Below, piece by piece: positions 35,466-47,825 of a stretch of DNA of 54,463 bases. Every line of letters begins with the position of its first letter. Position 1 is the stretch's first letter. Made by a program: the position numbers and the translations under genes. The notes beneath the pieces are model-generated. The model made no database searches. It saw only the letters and a program-made list of their open reading frames with translations, and was not told where the DNA came from. Origin of the DNA: Ichthyophonus hoferi (taxonomy: Eukaryota; Opisthokonta; Ichthyosporea; Ichthyophonida; Ichthyophonidae); contig NAOQ01000277.1 of assembly GCA_002751075.1 (NCBI GenBank), forward strand, positions 3,291 through 57,753. The letters are read 5' to 3'.

Positions 35466-38400
35466 GCGTTTTTATGCTCTCTCTCTATCTTTCCCTCTTA
35501 GTTATGCATTAAAGATTGTACAGTCCTGTATACGATATACTGTTTACAGATATACATATACCATTCCGTCTGTTGTTAGCAATAGCTTTGGGTTGCAGCA
35601 ATAGGACTTCTTATATATAATTAATCTCCTTTATGTACACCGAATAACCTGTTCTTTTGTGATAGAACGTAAATAACGTAAACCTGATAATTACTAAACA
35701 CATCAAATAGAATATTCCGTAGTTTAACGTGCATCAAAACGACACGTGCGCACCATAAATGTGCTGATATAAACAAACATTCTCTTTCTGTGAAAGAACG
35801 CTAAACAACTTTGTTTTATTATTTTTTGTTTCTTATATTTATACGGGTAGTCGAACCACATCCACCTAACTGTCATTGTCACAATTTCTCTTACCTTCTT
35901 GAGCCACGGTTGGGGATTTGTCTTTTGGCTGGCTTTACATTTCGCAGCATGAATACCATGTAGTATGCAGTCTCTCAATTCACAGTCCCATCACCTCAAC
36001 ATTACTCGCATACAATGCCCAACAATCATAAACTGAAATGGCCCAAAGCAAATATACCCCCTGAAGTGTATGCAAGCTGTAGGTGTTCGAACACATGTAA
36101 CCTTTTAATCGAGTATTTTGATTGTTTCAACAAAGAACTTTCTAATCCTATTATTAATTGTTCAGAATAGTAAGTAAAAGCAGGAGCGTCGCTGTGATCT
36201 ATATTCATTTAGAAGGGGAGGGAATGCCGAATTAAGGAGCACTCTAACGTATCCCTTTGCGTACACGGACTCCAGATGTGCTAAGACATATTTTATTATT
36301 AAACAGGTCGGCACGACTTGTCTTAAGCAGGATGCCTAAGCAGCTATCCTATCTGGACCCTGCAAACGAGCTGAAATGGCTTATGCAATCGAGTCGCGAG
36401 ACCTCTGCCATTGGTTGATTCAATTTAATCAATCATCTTGGAATGCTGTTCAACACCAATAAACTGCAATATTTTTTCCTGACTACATAATTGGCTAGTC
36501 GGGCTAGATTCATCTCATATATAAACCATTAATGACTGACAGGCGCCATGTACTTCATCTCTGTTATACACTGGAATGAATGCAATATAGTATATATACG
36601 TACATTTTCGGGGTTTACTGGTGTATTATCTTTCTTATTTCTTCTGTAAGTGATTTGTTTTCATTTGATATTTGATGTTGTTGTGATTTCTTGTAGCATG
36701 TTTTCACATTTCTCTCTTCAAAATTTAATATCGCTGAGGGTAAGGCACTACTCATGTGACAAATAATATTAAATTAGCTAAATATTCTCACTAATTGATA
36801 ATAAATGAATACATCGACTGCTAATTAATTTTAAATGCATCATTTAATAGTGTTCTTTCTATTGACCAATAAATATAACCAGCTTATCAACATGTGCATT
36901 GTAATATATGCAAAAATGCTTATTATTGATTTGACACTTTTATTATATATGAACCTTAAAGGTCTCAGCTAGGCAATTGAGCTCCACAATGCAGTTTTTT
37001 ATTCATTGAGGGAAAAATACTTGAGTAATATTGAGCTTGAAAATTCTCTTAAATTCTTATTTGTGTAGGTATTTGCGTGTAATTACGAAAACAACCTCAC
37101 TTGAAGCCAAAAAAGAACATTTACAATTTTTTGTGACTTAAAGCAATGTGATTGATGTAATCTAAAACAAATATAAACTAATTGGAAACTTATAGGATAG
37201 GAAGTAAAATTAGTTAACCAACCAATTTTAAATACTATAATTTATGCGATCGACTCTAAAGGGTGGCTTACCCTGGGATATACAAGCTATCTAATCTATC
37301 TTTTTAAAGCCATTCTATCAATTATGATTGGTTAAGCTGTTTTAAGCGCTAAAAAAAAAAATGATGGAAAGTGGTTGGTAATAATAAACAAATAAAATAT
37401 CTACTATATATAACACATTGGTTATATCGTGATATTTCAATTTATTTATATTTCACTAGATTGTTTTCTACTGTCATACCAGCCGACAAGGTAGGAGCCG
37501 TTATCTACGAGAGTGCGGAGAGTACGGAAACATACCCATAGACTTACACATAGATTTACAAGCAAATGTGTGGAAACCTACAAGTACACAGTTAAAACAT
37601 TGCTAAAGGCTAACTATAGCTCCAACCCTTTCTAAATAATGAACAACAAAAGATAATATAATACAGGTAGTCAGAGAGATGTTTTCAAACTAATATATTG
37701 GTTGATCAGGGTCTGAATACTTATTGATAAACTGATATACACACGCGTATATACACACAAAGATTCTTGTGCTTCATAATGAAAGTGCATTCACAGCCAC
37801 ATGCATCCTAGGGTGATTCTTAAGTAATTACCCTCGAAAAGATTTTTACACAGCACGAAAAGACATGTACATATTTGAAAATAATAGTGCACTTACATGC
37901 GTATACTCGCACACATACATGATATAGATATAGAAATATATGTATATACAAATACGTTTCACCCACCCATATAAACAGATACGGACAGAGCAATAAGTAA
38001 ACACACATAAAAATACACATAAAACATTAAAATGTACGTATGAAAGCTCATTGTATGAAAGACGGCGTATAAACGACGCACATATAACACACGCCTACGC
38101 ATTTATTTTGAGGCTTTTAGATTTCGGCTTCACACAGTTAGTTATATAGACTGTATAGACTAGCACATAAACACAGCTATACAAACACATGCTTCTATGT
38201 AAACGCACACACGCTCTCTTTTCTCCTAACTAAAGCCTAGAATATTCCTTAAAATGGAAAATCAATAATAAAATATGGTGCAAACCTGCAAATTTATATT
38301 TTAGATTTTGGTGTGATTATGATATATTTACATATAGATATATACACGGAATTTGATATCTCACAGTGCAAATTTACCAAATTTCATGCAAAAAAAAGCC

Positions 38401-39257
38401 TATTTGCGCCTTGGCTCCCGTGTTATTCAACATTTTCTACATGCACATTACCTTATAAGGTTATTTTAGCACACATGCCTTTATACACTAGTGTGTTCCC
38501 TGTGACCCCTTGTGATCCAATCACATACATACATATATACATATTATGATCATTGGATAAATAGGTAACCAATCTATATTATTCTTGAAGTCCACATACC
38601 ACCCCAATCTATGTATCATTTATATATGAACTTGGATCGGCTCTCTCTTTTCTACCAGTAGGAATAAATCCTCTCCTTCAGCCTCCATTATATATACATA
38701 TACTTATCTCATTTCATAATGACTTTTTATCTATTGGTGCAAACTTTTTCTGACGTAGGTGAGAGCCTCTTTCATTGACTGTTTATTTTTTCCAACCAAT
38801 GTCTGCATGACACTCACTATCTTCACCCAATGTTCTTGAAGTTGAATCAATAAGAATGAAGGTTCTATTTATAATTACTCGCATCGACTAATCCAATGGT
38901 GTCGATTATTATAAGAGTGTCCTAAATGAACCAATGATATATGATAATATATTAGGGAGACTAATCGAATAGGATAATAGTAGAGGCTACACCTTAAATT
39001 AAAAGGACCAAGTATAAATAGAGAAATAATTTAAAAAGAGGGAATTATAGTGGACTAGAGGAATACAGATAAGTCGAAGAGTAATTGAATAATAAAATAA
39101 ACTACCATTAGTGTTGGGTCACGCCCATGTTTGTGTTAAAAAGACCGGCTGGGATTGGGACACGCTACATATATACGTGCAGATAATTGTATAAGAGTTA
39201 ACCAATCACTGGCTAATCTTTTATTATATTATTACAGGGACCAATACAGTTGACAGG
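35466..39257. other. intergenic region
   Basis: A 3.8-kb AT-rich spacer without a splice-flanked exon I can support. It contains the second copy of the interspersed repeat (36218-36262) and many CCAAT/ATTGG pentamers. ORFs at 35724-35978, 37820-38020 and 38313-38549 have no recognisable features. Confidence 0.5.
36218..36262. repeat. interspersed repeat, copy 2
   Basis: Pairs with 19212-19256 at roughly 80% by eye; see that entry. The resemblance continues weakly to about 36300. Confidence 0.5.
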
Positions 39258-42200
39258 ATGAGTCATCAAAGTGGGATTACGGGTAAGAGAGTCAATTGAA
39301 ATAGGAGAGAGAAAGATATAGCAGATAATTTTGTATTTACATTCCTATGCCTATACTTATACTTATACCTATAGCTCTATATTGAAGAATATACGAGGGA
39401 GTAGACTAGGATATAGATAGGGACAGATGGTGACATGAAGAGAAGGAAGTTGGGGTCTTAACTATCCGAGCTCTTAGTACTGTCGGTATCTGGTCGTGTA
39501 GGATACTATCTTAATATTTATTTACACTTACTGTATGTGTATGTGACTATTGTTGTATTGCTATTAGAGCTTAACAGTATTGAAGGAACCTGGTGCTTTT
39601 TAATATTGCAATAGAAAGAAACAAAAATAAGGAAAGAGAAAAAAAAAAAGAGAGTATGTGGGGCAATTTATCAAAAATAATCTGTTAATTCGACCCTACC
39701 CTACTTTATATCCCCTTTCTCTTTCTCTGTTTTATTTTACCACATTTTTTTTTCTCTCTTTCTTTGTTTTCATTGTTCTATTCCTTTACATTTATCTCTT
39801 TCCCATCTCCATTTCCAGCCAATATTCTTATATTTCTGTCATATATGCTCTTTCTCTTTCTTTCTTTCTCTCTCTTTCTATATTTTTCCCATCATATTTT
39901 TATCTTTTTTTTGACCTATTATTAATCTTCTTCCTCATTTCTCTTTCCTTTTATGGCAGTTTCGGAGGAGCTATCCAATACATTTGCATATTTGCGCCAG
40001 TCACAACATGAGGGAATGAATGTACGTGCGGTCCATATCGGCATTGAAAATGGTAGGTCTATATATGGGTATACAATGTGAATCCACTGTATTTTTATGT
40101 TATATACCCCCCTTTTAAGTAAATATTCTTGAAATTTTACAAATTAGAACTAAATTGTAGTGATTTTCATGAAAATATGAAATTTCCTGAAACTTCCTTG
40201 TGTGACACAAAGCCTACTTACATAGGCACTAGGAAAGCATATACCTGGGCTTATCTGCGTAATATTGACGTCACATATATACAATACAGAAACTCTAGTG
40301 GAGAAAGCGAAGGTCGAGGTCAAAGGTGATTGGCAGGAAGATATCCTATGATAGTGCTTTGTTATCTATGTCTTTTGCCTCACGTATAGACTTCTACATG
40401 CGTGTTGTTTTGTCGCATTATATTGTCATTATTTTATATTTAACGTACTGACTATGTTTGTTTTTGTTTTGGTTTGTGTACTTATATGATATGGTTTGTA
40501 TGGTGCAATATGATATATGATATAGTACGATATGATATAGTATGGTATGATATGATATAGTATGGCATGGTATGACATTATTTGTCATAATATGGTATTA
40601 TATGGCATGATTGTATATAGTATCTCCTCATCTATCTTTGTAACTCTATATCCAAATATAGTAATAGATGCCAATTATAATAGGTATATATGCTTCATGT
40701 ACTGTATGCACAGTAAACGCATATCCATATACAAACATACACAAATACCCATATAAACCCTTAACTACCATTACATTTTGATGCATCTATCTTGCCTCAT
40801 TTACATGATAACAACCCAAGCTTTATCTTTTATCGAACGGATTCGACCAGTTCCATTGGATGCTATCTATGGATGTATATCATCTTTGTACCCGATATGG
40901 CTAAGGTATTTTTTTGAGCTACAGATATGTAGTTGATATATTGATTAATAGATATAGTTAACATATATATATATACGTGTACTGGATCGATATGCGATAT
41001 GTTTTTACATCTGTAAAAATCTGGGCTCATGTTAGTATAGAACCAATAAATATTTATTATTAATTATAGATCTACATACGTTTATATAGATACTCACACT
41101 TGTATGCAGTAATACATGTATGTATGTACTTACACCAATATATATTGGCACATACGTTCATATATATATATAGGTTCGTCAGAAAATGTTGTATGCAAGC
41201 ACACGGGCAACACTCAAGAAAGAGTTTGGGTCTGAGTTCTTTACCGATGAATTATTCGGTACTGAAAAGGTATATAAAAGACCAATAGCTATAAAAGTAG
41301 CTATTACTACTACTATTACTAACAATATTTATAATAATACTAATACTAATACTATTACCATTGATACTTATAATAACTCTATTATTATTACCAATAATAC
41401 TTACAATAGTACCCTGATTATTACTCTCACAAACAATAATATAGCTACTAATACTATTATCATTACGACCAATCTTATTACTATCATCTATATATTACAC
41501 ATTAACCATTTCTTTATCTCCTTCTATCTCATTATTTCCTTTTTTTGTACCTCTCTCTTTCGTTCTCTCCCATTTCTTTATCATGTCCTCTCTTTTCTTT
41601 ATTTTTTTTAGCATTTCCCCATATTACGCGCTCCTTCTCCCTTCCTAATCTATATAATACACCGACGTCATAACTTAAATCTGATTGATTATCTTTCCAT
41701 ACAGTCTGACGTCTCTTTGGCTGGCTACAATAGACACGTTGCTAGGTAACCTATCCCCTCCATCCTCTTACTTACCGCTATGCCATATTTAAATCTTAAT
41801 ATTTTGGTTATTTTTAATTCTATTCTTCAATTGGTTCTTCTTAGTATTATAAACTAAAGGAAAAGTTGAAATGAAGGAGATATAAATAGATTTTTCTATG
41901 GAAAGAGAAAGAAAGACAAACTACTGGCTAGTTATTTTTATCTCATCTTTTTGACCAATGAAGGGGCAGATATATATGCAAGATGAAAGAAAAAGATAGT
42001 CCGAGAGGGAATGTATACAGTTAGGGTAGCGTAATAAGAACTCACACACAGAGAAAGACCCTGCGAACGAAATAGAGTTGGAGATAGAGATAGAGAATGC
42101 AAAGTATAATATGTACTTGTGTATTTAGAGCCACTGACTAATATCTAATGGGTAGTAGATGGTGGGTAATGATTAATATATAATAGGTAATATATAATGT

Positions 42201-45200
42201 GTACTATGTACTACGGAGTGTATAATGACATTTTTATAGCAGCTCACAGAATATAGTTTTAAATGGACCAACCCGTTATATATATACGTATCAATATCTG
42301 CCTATATGTATATCTATTCATGTATTGATATTTAAAATGTGTGAGAGTGAGATAATATCTACCTACTGAGAAAATAATCACTATGTCTATGCATGGCAAT
42401 AAAGGATATTTATTCACCCCCATTCAATCAGTGAGAACGCACCTGCTCCATTGTCCTATGAAGAGGAGCAGATGGCCGAAGCCAAGAAAGCAGAGGTTTG
42501 TTTAATTGGCTAGTTATTTCTATTATTTTTTATTTATTAATTGGGTTATTTGTGTATAAATACCTTCCTAAATATAAGTATTTATCTATATTTGGAATGT
42601 TTTTCAGAAGACAGATGTGGATTGTGATTGGCCAGTGTCTTTTCCTGGGCATTATCATGACAGGGCAGTTTCTACTTACCAAATATGATAATACGATTAT
42701 ATTAGCACTCGCCTTTTGATTGCGGCAACTTTGATCTATAGAGTGTAGCTTGTGCCCGGAGGCGCACTCTTTACTAACTATATTATTATTCAATATACCT
42801 ATCTTGTTGTATGTGTACATATTCCTCAATGATGTCAGCTTTAGCCAATGATCTATCATAACGAGTACGTGTAATTGGCTAAATGCCTTCGTTCATGCTC
42901 GGCCTCTACATACGGCCATCTATATCTATAGGGTTTACGGTAGATATTATACTGTATTATGTTATATTATACTTTATTATATTATATTATATTATATTGA
43001 CATGCAGCCATAGACGTACACACTTTTACCAGATTTTTACTGTTTATACGTGTATTGTTTTTTAAAAATATTTATAATTCCATTACATATCGATTTAGCT
43101 ATATATACACTAGAGCCCTTTGTATATCTAGGTGTGAAATTTCCAAACTTTAGTAACAACTCCTTGATTGACATTCATTACATTAATTAATCAATTAATT
43201 AATAACAGAGTTACCATTTCTCCGCATTATAGTCATGATTTATAACCTATCGTAAACACTCTTTAGGCAGCTGAGGTAGCACGAGAGAAACCCAACCACG
43301 TGATAGGTGGTTTGGCCTTCTCATTGGAGGAGGTAAGAAGGAACGATACAGTATAGGGTATATAGGGTATATAGGGTGTATAGGAGATATAGGACATGTA
43401 AGGCATATAGAGTGTATATTTTATATTTTATATAATGTATATAGGGATAGGGTATATAAGATATAAGGTATATGGGGTGTATAGGGATATATATAGGATA
43501 TATAAGGCATATACGGTACATAGGGTATATAGCTTTATTAATTTATCTTTATTATATATTTATTTATAGTTTTAACTTTATTGTCATATATTTGCTAGTT
43601 TATCTTCATTGCTTTATCTTTACTGCTATATTCTGATTGGGGTGTTGTTATTTATCTATTTTTATAGCATTATTCTATTGGTATATTCTTATATCTCTCT
43701 TCCTTTTATAGACAGCAATTAAGGCGATTGAAGATCTTAAGGCGGGTATATACCAGTATGTGCAGTTGGTAAGTAGATGTGCATTTATATGCATCTATCA
43801 ATGCTTATATCTTATTATATTGTCTCTTTTCAGTCTATCTATCTATCTATATACTTCTCTATCTACCTATATATGGTAGTGGGGTAGGATCTGATGACTG
43901 ATTATTTATATTATATGTGGCCATATGTGGCGGTGAACAACGATTGGCTGAGGGTCAGTGATTGAGATAGATGGAGTTGGCGTATACATATGCTATTATA
44001 TCTTTATAATATAATATAATGTATTGCAAGATAATACATGATATACCATATATAATATTGTCAAATAATAACACGCCGGGCAGAGAATTGACACTACAAA
44101 TGAAATCATTCGATTGACTTATGCCGACAGCACCGATACACACCACATGGGCGAAAAGGTGCGTCTATTAGTATATATATTGATATAAATAAATAGATAG
44201 ATATCTAATTTCCGCATACCATTAAAATGCAACAAACTTTAGTAGGACCTCCTGTATGGACACGCACTTGTTTTGTATTTTACTATAAATAGTATCATGT
44301 ATCATGTCATGTATGTCTTATATCTAGATTGGCATATATACATATGCATATACATACACTTACATATGTACTTGTGTGTTCATGCATTCTTACGCATATT
44401 CCTAACACTGTTTCCATGCAGCTACCCAATAATCATCCAAGTTATCACCTCATTGCTTACCCCCACACTCAGGATGGCGAAATGCAGCGTCCGTTCTGTA
44501 TGTACTTATTACATATATGTATTATACTTTTAAGTTTTGACTTATTCTTGTACATGCTATCTTATATTATATATTCAGTTTATTTCATGTAGCTTCTGTA
44601 TCTGTTATCTATATTCTCTGTTACTTTATATGTTTTTATTTGTTTTTTTATTTTTTTATTTTTTATTTTTTATTTTTCCTATTGACCTCTTTTAGCCTAG
44701 TTTTAAACACTTTGATTGTTGCCATTATACCACACATACATGTATATACGAATGTTTAGTTCCGTACCTATACATACAGATGCGCATGCACACATACCAT
44801 GATCCTCCTCCCACTTTATATATGCATGTTCACTCACTAACCAAATCACACCCGCTCACAGTTTTTATATACTCCTGCCCAGCCAATGTCTGCTCAGTAA
44901 AGGTTAATATACGTTCTATATTTAGATCTTTGCGAAAGCTTTTTAAATTTAAGTTAAATATATAATAAATATGATTACTATTTTTATCATGATATAAACC
45001 AATAGAGAGGCTATTATATAATGCATATAATTATCTAGTTTTATAATAGTCCTTTAATACTTTATTATATAATCCAATCACAGTACATTTTTATGGAAAT
45101 CCTGAACATTTGCCTGCATGGATACTCAAATAGACCAATGAATGAATTAATATGTTTTTAAATAAGCCAATAATAAACGTGCATAAACTACACATGTTTA

Positions 45201-47825
45201 CATTTCATATCACGTGGCAGCATAATCTACCAATTAAAGATATGCATTATATTTTAACTCGCGCAACCACTCGCCCCTACACCCATATATGCATACACAT
45301 TTACATAAATATATAACAATATGCATATATTATACTATATACTGGTTTGTCTATAGTCCAATACAAACGTACCTGCGTATTTGGCCTTCTATAATGAAAT
45401 GTAATGTATATATATTAACATTAAGTTGTAGCAATTCATGTGACTATATTAAAACAGACCAAATATACCAATTGATATTAAGATATATAATTTAAACCAT
45501 TTTTTATTGGGTTGTGTGTACGCATGTATACATGTAATCTAATCCAATGTAATAATAGTAGCCTGCAAGTATTTAAAATTTTGTGTGGCCGTAGAAACTA
45601 TATTAAACCAATTATTGCAATAGTGGATCACTTAATGAATCAATGACAAAGTCATTCAAACATTAAAACTAACTATTATTTTTAATTGGATATTGGCAGG
45701 AACGAATGCTTTATTCGTCATGCAAGAATCACGTAGTTGCAGAGGCCGAAGGATTAGGAGTAAAGTTTATCAAGAAGGTATGTGTGATATGTGACCAATG
45801 GTGTTCATTACTCTGAGAAATGCATGATTTAGTAGTGATTAGTTTAGGTGTACATTTTTACATGCATATTCATGTAGGTGAAACATGCCTTATGTGTATA
45901 TGTGCCTACACGTACAATGTAGCATATAAGTCAATACCTGAGATATGCAAGGGCATGGCCAAGTGACTTGGTTTAGGTATAAGATCTATTGTAAAACTAT
46001 CGTTAAGGTGGGATATCTTTACACATCAAGAGACCCTGTCACAAGGCCCTATATGCAGATTAGCTAAGCATTCATAGATATTTATCCTCCTTAGATTACG
46101 GAAAATTAATAGATAGTAACCTTTTACTTTTCAAGTCAACTATAAGCGAATCACATAGATGAAATGAGACCTAAGAAATATTAATGGTCTCTTTTGGTTT
46201 GTTATTGGTGGATTTATGTCAATTATACTATATAGGAGAGGAGGATACTACTACATTCGTACTATAGCCTGAGAAACGTGAAATAATGCTCTGTAATAGG
46301 TCGTTATAATTAGCATCCAATATGCCTCTACTCTTATTTAGTCTTTATGGTGTTGATGCGACCTGTAGAATATTATAAAGTGTAGTGTGTATTGAATTAC
46401 AGCCCTATAATACTGTAGATTATGGGATATATAGAATTTCAGCCCTCTTATTTCATTACATGACCCTGTCTAGATGGAGGTAGATGAGGCAGATGACGTC
46501 ACACACCAAGTATTCCACGAGTTGGTAGGTGTTATGTACAGTGTCCTCTCGGGCCTTCTTTTAGTGTATCTTACTTATCTATTTTTTTCTCTCTTCCCCT
46601 CTATATATACATTGCTCTCTCTCTTTTGCCCATGGATTGAAAGTGTTCATGCGAGAGGGGTGACACTGTTTAAGATTTCTTACCTTTACATTATCTTTAC
46701 ATATGTCTGCTAGCCCTAATCCCTATGATTACATTTAACAACAAATCATAACACTATTATTATAGGTGACCATAAAAATTCCTTGTATTATTATTACTCT
46801 CACACAATACTGTTTCTTTTCCCATAAAAGACGAAAAAAAAAGAAAAAAAAACGGTGAATTACTGGCGCAAGGATGACGCATATATATAGTAGCCTTTAT
46901 AAGGCTGATTTTCAAGTACATATATGAAAGTCAGTGCAATGGATGTGTATGCATATTGTATACTATATATGAGCTCTGATTACGTTCACCCACACCGACA
47001 CATATATATATCTACAGTACCTACCTAGGGTTCCCCTTGCAGTCTTTACTTTTTTTTCTTTTTAGTATGGTTTTTTTTCTTAACTATATACATTCCTGTT
47101 TATCTAAATGTACATTTCTACAGATTTACCCACCTCCTAAAGAGGTCAAGAAGGTCCATTTGAGGCCAAGAGCACCTGGTCGAGGAGGTTAGTGTGGGCG
47201 CTTTATTTCGGAATATTGACCGATTGTTTTTCACACATGCATACATACATTTTACTGTCTTTCTGATGGTACTTATTTGTTATCCTCTTTATGCCTCTGC
47301 TTGATGCGTCTCCCTTTTTCTCTTCCAATTATTTTCATCATGCACACGTACACATGCATACAGTACTTGCTTACATATCCATATGTATATAAATTCAAAT
47401 AAATGTGTTAATAACTTTTCTATTTTGGGGGTTAGTATGTGGGGGGGTTTTAATGATGTACATCACTTTTTAAGTTTTAAACAGTGACAGTGCATGTTAG
47501 ACATTGAAGGGATAAACCATCGCTACCCATCACAATATCCCTTACCCACGTTCTATGAGATATTAATCAGATGCATTTTATTTAAATTAATTTAAAACGT
47601 GCACAGGATTGATTACTTATGAAGTACCGTGTGTAAGGCAATCAATAAATGGGTTTATCTCATTGGCCCATATAAAAGATGGTGCGTGTTTCTTGACTAA
47701 TTTATTATTTTTTCCCTTTTATCTCCCATCTCCTTCTATTCTTTCTATCCTTTTCTTCTTCTCTATTTACAGCTCCAAGAATGAATAAGAAACCCAGCAG
47801 TGAAAGCCTTCGCAGTTCTTCATAA
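39258..47825 (+). CDS. TWF1: twinfilin (two ADF-homology domains)
   Basis: Twinfilin binds actin monomers, caps and helps depolymerise filament barbed ends, and binds capping protein through its C-terminal tail. Exons: 39258-39282, 39960-40052, 40290-40340, 40775-40905, 41174-41269, 41705-41745, 42432-42495, 43267-43332, 43712-43768, 44084-44158, 44422-44497, 44862-44902, 45700-45777, 46474-46524, 47124-47187, 47773-47825, totalling 1,062 nt (353 aa; human TWF1 is 350). ADF-H1: MSHQSGI at the start, [33 protein letters not shown], and [12 protein letters not shown]. The linker has [15 protein letters not shown]2: [35 protein letters not shown], and SCKNHVV. The basic tail [10 protein letters not shown] keeps the known capping-protein and lipid-binding character. 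All phases agree. Exon 1 is only 25 nt, and exons average about 66 nt. Intron 3 (40341-40774) is an AT-AC U12-type intron. Several introns carry simple repeats. Confidence 0.97.
40341..40774 (+). other. U12-type AT-AC intron in twinfilin
   Basis: Begins ATATCCTATG, matching the U12 5' consensus at the first seven bases. It ends CCCTTAAC, then TACCATTAC, so a near-consensus U12 branch point lies 10 nt before the terminal AC. Joining at phase 1 gives [14 protein letters not shown], aligned without gap to the DSWDKDYDSFVLPLL stretch of animal twinfilin. Reading straight through gives a stop. Confidence 0.92.
40487..40612. repeat. degenerate TATGATATAGTA minisatellite
   Basis: Tandem 5-12 bp units (ATATGATATAGT, GTATGGTATG and variants) inside twinfilin intron 3, the U12-type intron. 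Confidence 0.8.
41300..41490. repeat. degenerate (ATT/ACT)n triplet repeat
   Basis: A long run of imperfect trinucleotide units inside twinfilin intron 5. It keeps a frame open that reads as Asn, Thr and Ile only, which explains the ORF that extends exon 5. Confidence 0.85.
42944..42999. repeat. (ATATT)n repeat
   Basis: Tandem five-base units with a few substitutions, in twinfilin intron 7. Confidence 0.85.
43352..43532. repeat. TATAGGG-type minisatellite
   Basis: About 180 bp of imperfect GTATATAGG units in twinfilin intron 8, starting shortly after exon 8. Unit length and sequence drift; there are no spacers. Confidence 0.85.
44641..44679. repeat. (ATTTTTT)n-like T-rich repeat
   Basis: T-runs of five to seven separated by single A, in twinfilin intron 11. 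Confidence 0.85.

Noticed and set aside
39658-40011. 117-codon plus-strand ORF before twinfilin exon 2
   Set aside because: Mostly a pyrimidine-rich intron 3' end read as Phe, Ser and Leu; it only overlaps the real exon 2.
40290-40371. Apparent +1 frameshift in twinfilin exon 3 (YDSAL readable in the next frame)
   Set aside because: The AT-AC intron at 40341-40774 gives a full in-frame match, including the FDASILPHL segment that the frameshift reading would lose. The YDSA peptide lies inside the intron and is coincidence.
41186-41611. 141-codon ORF starting in twinfilin exon 5
   Set aside because: Beyond 41269 it is the triplet repeat of intron 5. The donor GTATAT and the next exon are clear.
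43352-43532. CRISPR-like array
   Set aside because: Units are contiguous and drift in sequence, with no spacers, in an intron of a eukaryotic gene.
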